From an uncultured Acidobacteriia bacterium (GTDB taxonomy: Bacteria; Acidobacteriota; Terriglobia; Bryobacterales; Bryobacteraceae), in NCBI GenBank assembly GCA_903828455.1, contig CAIKMJ010000069.1:1-64000 (forward strand): a stretch of 64,000 nt of DNA, given 5' to 3'. Below, piece by piece: positions 58,159-64,000 of this stretch. A program made the position numbers and the translations under genes. Under the pieces are notes generated by a model, which was given only the letters and a program-made list of their open reading frames with translations, was not told the origin of the DNA and ran no database searches. Every line of letters begins with the position of its first letter. The stretch's first letter is position 1.

Positions 58159-59805
58159 CTAGCGTGCGACGGTGACCTCGTACAGGTCAACGTCCTTGTA
58201 GGTACCGCGCACCTGCCCGAGCCAGACCAGTTGCGCACCTTCCGCCATCAGCCGGCGCAGCAGCCAGTCTTCCCAATAGTCGACCGTCCCATAGACGAGA
58301 AACTTCCGGTGCTGGTGGATAAAGTCGGCATACGGCGTCACCGTTCCGCTGGCGGGGAGGTGGGTGAAGTATTCGTTGAACTCGCCGGTTTCGAACAGAC
58401 CCGAATCAGCGTAGCGAAGCGCGGCGGCCGCATCCTGCAAATAGTACGTGCGGGAAAGGAAGGCCGCCGGCTCACGGTTTCCCATCTCGGTGAACGTCAG
58501 CCCGCTCGCGACGACCACAGGCAGCTCTTTGTGGCTGGCGATCAGCGACGACTGCGCAAGAGGCGGCGCGTTCCACTTCTCCGGCTGTTGCTGCTGAATG
58601 GCTCCGATCAGGAAGAAGCATAATGCAGCCAGCAGCGCCGCCACGCCGGCCCTTTTGCTGCCCCCGCTCGCGCGCGCCAGAATCACGGCCGCGAGCATCG
58701 GAACCGCGAGTGCGCCGGCGACGGAATAGCGCGGATAGTAGGGGTTGGTCAGCGTCGCGGCAAGAATCGCGTTCACCGCGAAAGGGATCGCGAGACCACC
58801 GGCCAGCAGTGCATTCACCGCCGGACGCAGCGGGTCCGCCGGCTCGGATTCTGCCGCGCCGGCTCTGCGGGTCAGCAGCGCCGCGAGGGCCGCGATCATG
58901 ACAGCCGGCGCGACGCTCTGCAGAATGTCGAGATAAAAAATAGTGCCATTGCCGAGTCGTCCGTTGAGAAGCGGCGAATACGCCGGATGCACGGGATGAA
59001 TCAGGAAAATCGGGATGATTCCCAGCAGCGGCCAGCCCGAGCAAATCCAGAGCGGCCAGTCGGTCTTCCGGCGCACCCGGTAGCGCGCGACTTCCGCAAA
59101 GACGATCGGCAGAATCGCCAGGACGGCCAGCGGATGGCAGTAGATCAGAAAAAGGTCACACAGCGCGATAGCAGCCAGCGAGCGGAGCCGGCGCTCCCGT
59201 GTGACCGCCGAATGCCACGCCAGCAGCAGACCGGCGGCAAGACCCAGAATGATCCCGTACGGCCGGGCTTCGGTTGCGTAGTAAAACGTCGAGGTGCTCC
59301 AGAAAACGAGCACGGCGAAAAGGGCGAACAGATTTCCGGTGCGCAATCGGCGCAGCAGAGTGTAGATACAAACGCTGGCGGCCAGATATCCCAGCGTGGC
59401 GGGCAACCGCAACGACCAGCTCGCCGCGCCAAATATCGCCGCGCACCATTTGCCCAGCAGTATCGAGAGGAAAGGATGCTGCAAAGCCCGCAGCCCCCAT
59501 TTCATGGGCGTGTGGACCAGCGCCGGCATGTTCGTGATGAGTTCGTCGTACCAGAGCGGGCGCTGATTATTCATCGCGACCACAGCGATGTACAGAATCA
59601 GCAACGCGAAAAGAACCGGCTCGGGACGCTTCTCCACCATGGCGCCGAAGTCGTCCAGAATCCCCGGCAGCGCTTCCCTGACTTCCGCCACCACTCCGGA
59701 TCCCCGGGACGACGGGCGCGGCTGAGACGCAGGCTCGGCTACCTGCAGCTCGCAGACCGAGAGTTCGGGGCGCTCAACCTGATGAAGCTCTTCTGTGTAT
59801 GGCAT
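58159..59805 (-). CDS. Glycosyltransferase family 39-like membrane protein
   Basis: A 548-residue multi-pass protein. A cytosolic N-terminus of about 65 residues precedes the first helix (VLFALLILYIAVVAM). The first periplasmic loop contains QRPLWYDELITNMPAL, with the acidic pair (DE) typical of ArnT/PMT-like enzymes. About ten further helices follow, with YYATEARPYGIILGLAAGLLL in the family style. The last 100 residues are soluble. It is probably co-transcribed with the next gene (15 bp). Confidence 0.86.
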   Translation of the reverse strand: MPYTEELHQVERPELSVCELQVAEPASQPRPSSRGSGVVAEVREALPGILDDFGAMVEKRPEPVLFALLILYIAVVAMNNQRPLWYDELITNMPALVHTPMKWGLRALQHPFLSILLGKWCAAIFGAASWSLRLPATLGYLAASVCIYTLLRRLRTGNLFALFAVLVFWSTSTFYYATEARPYGIILGLAAGLLLAWHSAVTRERRLRSLAAIALCDLFLIYCHPLAVLAILPIVFAEVARYRVRRKTDWPLWICSGWPLLGIIPIFLIHPVHPAYSPLLNGRLGNGTIFYLDILQSVAPAVMIAALAALLTRRAGAAESEPADPLRPAVNALLAGGLAIPFAVNAILAATLTNPYYPRYSVAGALAVPMLAAVILARASGGSKRAGVAALLAALCFFLIGAIQQQQPEKWNAPPLAQSSLIASHKELPVVVASGLTFTEMGNREPAAFLSRTYYLQDAAAALRYADSGLFETGEFNEYFTHLPASGTVTPYADFIHQHRKFLVYGTVDYWEDWLLRRLMAEGAQLVWLGQVRGTYKDVDLYEVTVAR

Positions 59806-59979
59806 GCAGTCGCGCCGGCCCCTTCTCCGGCTGCGTGACGACTCATGCCGGGAACCAAGTCTGGCTATACAGGCTCAGAATATCCGCGAAGCCGGTCTCT
59901 TCGATAGTCCACATTGGTTGCATCGGACAGTTAACCACGGTTAACCGCGAAGGTGGAAAGCAGCGATTTCGCCGCGCGC

Positions 59980-61476
59980 TCAGCGGGTCACGCGGAGCAA
60001 GCGGTATTCGGAGGAAAGGCCCGGGATCGACACCGGTTCCAGCACGCCGCCACGCTCGAGCGCCTGCACGCTGTTATGAAAGGACGGCGATTCGGCGAAG
60101 TCGCGATCCGGCGTGAGTGCCACCCAGGACGCGCCCGCCTGCGCGATGGCGGCCGACAACTGATCGGGCGTCGCCGCCGGCTGGCCTTCGCCGTAAAACA
60201 ATGTGTAACCGCTCGGCGCAAAGCCGCGCACGGACTTCCTGCCTGTATTGAGATAAAACACCGGATCGAGATTGGCGACGATGACGCTCTCGGCGGGCGT
60301 GTTCGAGCGGATGTAGGCGAACAGCTTCTGCATCTCGCGCCAGTTGTCCGTGTCGCGGCCCGTGGACGTGTAGTATCCCGAAGCCCTCGCGTTCGGGATT
60401 CGCGACGCCGCTGCCCAGACTCCCAGCGCCGCCGCCAGTACAACGAACGCAGCCAGCGCCTCCTTCAGCTCCATGTTGCGGAACACGCGCCATACGATCC
60501 AGAGCAGCAGCGGCAGGATCGGCGCCATGAAGCGCTCCGGCGGCCACGTCCAGCACAGCAGCATCAGGCAATAGATGCCCACGAACAGATCGGGCAGCAG
60601 CTGCCGCCGCACGAACAGGCTCCAGCCGAACACAAACAGAGTGATTCCCAGCGAGAACATGTTGGCCATTCCGGTCAGCAGCGACCATGGCGCCGCCAGC
60701 AGGTAAAGCACATTGCGGAACAGCACCTGCGCCTTTTCGTTGGCCGCGAGGCCCGTCAGAATGTTGGATGCCGCGTAGTTGCCGCTTCCGTAATAAGCCG
60801 CGCCGCTCGCATGCCCGGCGGCGTGAGCGAACGACCATCCGAACCACGGCGAAACCACCAGCATCGCGATCCCGGCAAAAATGAGCGCAGGCCGCAGCCG
60901 CCGCCGCGCCACCAGCGTCAGCATGCAGGCCGCGATCAGCGACACACCCGCGCTGCGTGTCAGCGTCGCAAGGCCGGCCAGCAACCCGGCAAGCCAGATG
61001 CTTTCATCGAGCAGACAAAGCAGTGCAGCCGTTGCGAGCAGCGCGAACAGCGTTTCCGACATGAGATTCGTTGCCAGAAAAATCACGGTTGGACTGGCCG
61101 CCGTCAGCCCCACAAGGAACAGCGCGCCCTCGGACGACGCTCCCATCCGCGACAGCAGCCGGAATGTGAGATACAGCCACCCCAGCCCGCAGAGCATGGG
61201 CAGCAGCTTCAGCCACTGCGCATTGTCCGAGATGAGCGTGAACAGCGCCAGCGCGGCGGGGAAGACCGGCGGATATTTGGTCTGCGCCAGCGGAACCGGC
61301 AGGCTTCCGATCGTGTAGCCGTGGCCGCTCGCCAGCGATTTCGCCGTGACCAGATAGACGGCATCATCGTGATAAAGTCCGATGCCCGGCGTCAGCCACG
61401 CCACGATCCAGATCGCGGCGAGCGCTGCCAGCCAGGTCGCAATCGTTGCGCGCTGCGCGCGGGGCGTCAGTACCAT
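59980..61476 (-). CDS. Glycosyltransferase family 39-like membrane protein
   Basis: A 498-residue multi-pass protein with about 11 membrane segments. The first loop after helix one reads TPGIGLYHDDAVYLVTAKSLASG, with the acidic DD pair expected for GT39. The C-terminal soluble region contains YIRSNTPAESVIVANLDPVFYLNTGRKSVRG, a block also typical of bacterial dolichyl-phosphate-mannose mannosyltransferase-like proteins. A 174-bp gap separates it from the other two GT-C genes, so it may have its own promoter. Confidence 0.86.
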   Translation of the reverse strand: MVLTPRAQRATIATWLAALAAIWIVAWLTPGIGLYHDDAVYLVTAKSLASGHGYTIGSLPVPLAQTKYPPVFPAALALFTLISDNAQWLKLLPMLCGLGWLYLTFRLLSRMGASSEGALFLVGLTAASPTVIFLATNLMSETLFALLATAALLCLLDESIWLAGLLAGLATLTRSAGVSLIAACMLTLVARRRLRPALIFAGIAMLVVSPWFGWSFAHAAGHASGAAYYGSGNYAASNILTGLAANEKAQVLFRNVLYLLAAPWSLLTGMANMFSLGITLFVFGWSLFVRRQLLPDLFVGIYCLMLLCWTWPPERFMAPILPLLLWIVWRVFRNMELKEALAAFVVLAAALGVWAAASRIPNARASGYYTSTGRDTDNWREMQKLFAYIRSNTPAESVIVANLDPVFYLNTGRKSVRGFAPSGYTLFYGEGQPAATPDQLSAAIAQAGASWVALTPDRDFAESPSFHNSVQALERGGVLEPVSIPGLSSEYRLLRVTR

Positions 61477-61551
61477 GGGAGAACCCCTTTTTTAGCACAA
61501 CGCTCTGATTGCGGGAGACGCCGGCCGCGCACGGCGCGCGGCGGCACGGGA

Positions 61552-62430
61552 TCAGATCGATATTTCCTGGCCGATGCGGGAAAGGACAAGCCTGTCCTGA
61601 CTGTTCCCGAGCGCCGCGGAAAGCCGTTCGATCGGCTCCAGATACGCTTCGCTGCTCAGCCGGAACGTCTGGTGGTGGATGGGCAGAATGCGCTGCGCCC
61701 CGGCATCGTCGGCCATCTGCAGGGCCTGCTCCGGCGTGCAGTGCGCATGCAGCCACGGGTTGTACGCACCCACCGGCATCAGCGCCAGATCGGTGCGGCG
61801 CAATGAGCGCAGACTGCGGAAAGTGTCCGTCATCGCCGTGTCGCCGCCGAAAATGACCCGGTGGTTCGCCGTCTCGATCACGTAGCCGTTGTAGCCACGC
61901 CACGTGTCCGTGCGCATCCGCGCGCCCCAGTGCCTCACTTCGAAGGCGCGAATCGTCATCTCGCCGAGGTGCGTCGCCTCGCCCCAGCCCAGTTCGCGCA
62001 CGGTGCCGTAGCGCCGCACCCGCAGCAGGTCGCTGGTCCGCGCGGCGGTCACCACGCGCGTTTTTGCCGACTCCAGCGCGCGCAGGCTCGGAATATCGAA
62101 ATGATCCATGTGCGCGTGCGAGAGCAGAATGAGGTCGGGACACGGAAGTTCCCCGAGCCCCAGCGCGGGCGCCACCAGCCGCCGGGGACCCACCGTTGCC
62201 GGCCCCAGGTTGACACCGATTCGGCTGGAAAAGACCGGATCGGTCAGCACCGTAATGCCGTCGATTTTCAGCAGCACCGTGCTGTGTCCCAGCCACGCCG
62301 CATGCAGTCCTTTGTCGCCCCACGCCTTCGGCTCCGGCCGGTGCGCGGCCGAACGGACCGGATGGGCGCGCTCCCGCGCATACTGATCGAGCAGAAACGG
62401 AACGGCCTTCCGGACGAATGCAAGGGGCAC
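61552..62430 (-). CDS. MBL-fold metallo-hydrolase (NAPE-PLD / UlaG-like)
   Basis: A 292-residue metallo-beta-lactamase-fold hydrolase. Metal motifs are SHAHMDHFD (HxHxDH), the bridging aspartate in IFGGDTAMTDTF, and a late histidine in ILPIHHQTF. WLGHSTVLLKIDG and LTDPVFSSRIG match the NAPE-PLD/YjeE-type subgroup acting on phosphodiester lipids or related compounds. The start is a GTG at 62428-62430. It is divergent from the GHMP kinase gene by 86 bp. Confidence 0.9.
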   Translation of the reverse strand: MPLAFVRKAVPFLLDQYARERAHPVRSAAHRPEPKAWGDKGLHAAWLGHSTVLLKIDGITVLTDPVFSSRIGVNLGPATVGPRRLVAPALGLGELPCPDLILLSHAHMDHFDIPSLRALESAKTRVVTAARTSDLLRVRRYGTVRELGWGEATHLGEMTIRAFEVRHWGARMRTDTWRGYNGYVIETANHRVIFGGDTAMTDTFRSLRSLRRTDLALMPVGAYNPWLHAHCTPEQALQMADDAGAQRILPIHHQTFRLSSEAYLEPIERLSAALGNSQDRLVLSRIGQEISI

Positions 62431-62516
62431 GATCTATTAGACGCGCGAATCCGGCGGCGGGTTCAAACCTGTTGGCGGGTCGCTCGTCATGCTATGTTCA
62501 TAGCTTCAAAAACAAC

Positions 62517-63548
62517 ATGCGCGAACATCACAGGCGCGTGCGCTCACAGGCGCCCTGCCGCATCGACCTGGCTGGCGGCACTCTCGATCTTTGGCCCCTC
62601 TATCTTTTCCACGATCAGGCGGTGACCATCAATTTTGCGGTGAATCTGCAGACATCGTGCGTGATCGACACGCGCGCCGATGGCCGCATTGTGCTCCGCT
62701 CGCGCGACCTCGGCGTCGAAGAATCCTTCGCGAGCCTCGATGAGCTACGCGCCGCCCGCCGCTATCGCCTGCCGCTCGCCGCGCTGCTGGTAAAGTTCTT
62801 CGCGCCGGAAACCGGCCTGACCATGGACACGCATTCCGAAGCCCCGGCCGGCGCGGGCATTTCGGGCTCTTCCGCCCTGATGATTTCGGTCGCCTCCGCG
62901 CTCAGCAAACTCACCGGGCGCAGATACGGTCTGGAAAAAATCCGCGAAGTGGCGCAGAACGTGGAAGCGCAGGTCATCCGCGTGCCCACCGGCTCGCAGG
63001 ATTACTATCCGGCCCTGTACGGCGGCGTCTCGGCCATTGAGTTCTCGCCGGCCGGCATTGCGCGCACGGCCCTCAGCGTTGACGCGGACGAACTGAACAG
63101 CCGCTTCGTCCTCGCCTATACCGGCGCGCCGCGCAACTCCGGCATCAACAACTGGGAAGTGATGAAGGGGCACATCAACGGCGACCGCGCCATCCACGCC
63201 GCCTTCGATCGCATTGCCGCCATCGCCGCCGCCATGCGCGGCGCACTCGAACGCGAAGACTGGGCAGAGGCCGGCAGCCTGCTTCGCGACGAATGGGCCA
63301 GCCGCAAGCGCAATGCTCCCGGCATTACGACTCCGCTGATCGACCGCCTTGTCGCTTCCGCGCGCCGCGCCGGCTGCACCGGAGCCAAAGTCTGCGGCGC
63401 GGGCGGCGGCGGCTGCGTTGTCTTCCTCGTGGAGCCCGATGCGAAGGAGCGAGTCTCGCGCATCGTCGAAGCCAACGGCGCTCAGGTGCTCAACGCTCGC
63501 GTCGCCCCGCGCGGCGTTACGGTCACCGCCACGCGGTCCCGCGCATGA
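62517..63548 (+). CDS. GHMP-family sugar kinase (HddA-like)
   Basis: A 343-residue kinase. The N-terminal substrate block is APCRIDLAGGTLDLWPLY, the ATP-binding P-loop is EAPAGAGISGSSALMISV, and motif 3 is GAKVCGAGGGGCVVFL. The first and last blocks resemble D-glycero-D-manno-heptose 7-phosphate kinases and related sugar kinases more than galactokinase or homoserine kinase, but the sugar is not certain. The ATG at 62517 gives a typical length; the frame is open from 62418. It overlaps the next gene by ATGA. Confidence 0.88.
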   Translation: MREHHRRVRSQAPCRIDLAGGTLDLWPLYLFHDQAVTINFAVNLQTSCVIDTRADGRIVLRSRDLGVEESFASLDELRAARRYRLPLAALLVKFFAPETGLTMDTHSEAPAGAGISGSSALMISVASALSKLTGRRYGLEKIREVAQNVEAQVIRVPTGSQDYYPALYGGVSAIEFSPAGIARTALSVDADELNSRFVLAYTGAPRNSGINNWEVMKGHINGDRAIHAAFDRIAAIAAAMRGALEREDWAEAGSLLRDEWASRKRNAPGITTPLIDRLVASARRAGCTGAKVCGAGGGGCVVFLVEPDAKERVSRIVEANGAQVLNARVAPRGVTVTATRSRA

Positions 63549-64000
63549 GCCTCCGCGACCGGCTGCGTCCGATCTTCGGCGCCGTCGTCTGCGCGGTCCT
63601 GTTTTTTGCCTTCGCATGGCTGCTCGGCCCGCCCATTCGCTTCTTCGGCGGAGCCATGGCCGCCCTCACCGTTACGCCGCTCATCGCCGCTCTCGTTTCC
63701 GGCGCATTGTGTATGGCGATCTTCGATTCCGGCAGTCTCGCCGACCTCGGCCTTCGGCTGCATCCCGGCGCCCTGCGGAACCTGGTCTCCGGCATCATTG
63801 CCGCTTCGCTCGGCGCGGCGCTCACCGCGCTGCCCGCGGTCTGGCTCGGCTGCGCGCGCTTCGTGACCGCCAGCTTCCCGACAGCGCCGGGCGGCGATAT
63901 CGCGACGCCCGCCGCGCCGCTCGTTCCCCTGCTGCTTTTCTGCGGCGCGGCGGGCGAGGAGATCGCCTTCCGCGGCTTCCCGCTGCAGTATCTGATGCGC
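63545..64000 (+). CDS. CPBP (Abi/CAAX) family intramembrane metalloprotease, 3' end cut by the window
   Basis: At least 152 residues are visible; the frame is still open at the window edge. Several hydrophobic segments (AVVCAVLFFAFAWLLG, TPLIAALVSGALCMAIF, LVSGIIAASLGAALTAL) precede the catalytic motif AAGEEIAFRGFPLQYL, which carries the EExxxR signature. The gene starts in a 4-bp ATGA overlap with the GHMP kinase, so the two are translationally coupled. Bacterial CPBP proteases can process peptides or act in self-immunity; no substrate is visible. Confidence 0.88.
   Translation, partial: MSLRDRLRPIFGAVVCAVLFFAFAWLLGPPIRFFGGAMAALTVTPLIAALVSGALCMAIFDSGSLADLGLRLHPGALRNLVSGIIAASLGAALTALPAVWLGCARFVTASFPTAPGGDIATPAAPLVPLLLFCGAAGEEIAFRGFPLQYLMR

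Overview
The window is GC-rich, densely coding chromosomal DNA from a free-living Gram-negative bacterium. The best fit is Acidobacteriota, probably the Bryobacterales/Solibacter side. Supporting signs are two PEP-CTERM proteins, a DUF6152 protein, carboxypeptidase-regulatory-like and ASRxIAANRANA-type hypothetical proteins, short zinc-ribbon proteins, a bacillithiol gene (bshA), and many short tandem repeats between genes. The lineage is inferred from gene content; there is no rRNA gene in the window. I see no prophage, insertion sequence, CRISPR array or complete toxin-antitoxin pair.

Layout. 1-16 kb: a 34-bp repeat tract, carB and carA (minus strand), a TauE/SafE permease, a cupin, DinB and a zinc-ribbon protein, then gamma-glutamyltransferase and DUF72, tRNA-Val(GAC), tRNA-Lys(CTT), a polyprenyl glycosylphosphotransferase, a sodium/solute symporter, an exported methyltransferase, bshA and vsr. 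16-22 kb: an ATP synthase operon (b', b, delta, alpha, gamma, beta, epsilon) ending at an intrinsic terminator. 22-30 kb: a methyltransferase, an orphan LytS-type kinase, ribA, PilZ, MOSC, DUF457 and HNH proteins, a structured leader with a small zinc-ribbon gene, and ychF. 30-42 kb: almost every gene encodes an exported protein. These include DUF6152, a sulfatase-modifying-fold protein, a royal-jelly-family protein, two tandem metallophosphoesterases, a molybdenum hydroxylase pair in an operon with an arylsulfotransferase-type protein, an exported DinB protein and a hypothetical protein. 42-49 kb: tRNA-Pro(TGG), a J-domain membrane protein, a NusG/RfaH-like factor, UDP-xylose synthase and UDP-glucose dehydrogenase (a UDP-xylose route for surface polysaccharide), a small Cys-rich exported protein and two PEP-CTERM proteins. 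49-56 kb: acs, an exported CarboxypepD-like protein, pirin, DUF6526 and hrpB. 56-64 kb: tRNA-Val(TAC), three GT-C glycosyltransferases, an MBL hydrolase, a GHMP sugar kinase and a CPBP protease cut by the window edge.

Two large-scale patterns stand out. First, the plus strand is C-rich up to about 22 kb, clearly G-rich from about 26 to 56 kb whatever the gene direction, and C-rich or neutral after that, which looks like an inverted or relocated 30-kb block. Second, short tandem repeats of 12, 15, 18, 19 and 34 bp recur beside or inside genes. The most promising undescribed elements are the structured leader at 28.68-28.80 kb, the exported enzyme cluster at 30-42 kb, the two phosphoesterases with different active-site motifs, and the shared leader of the two PEP-CTERM genes.
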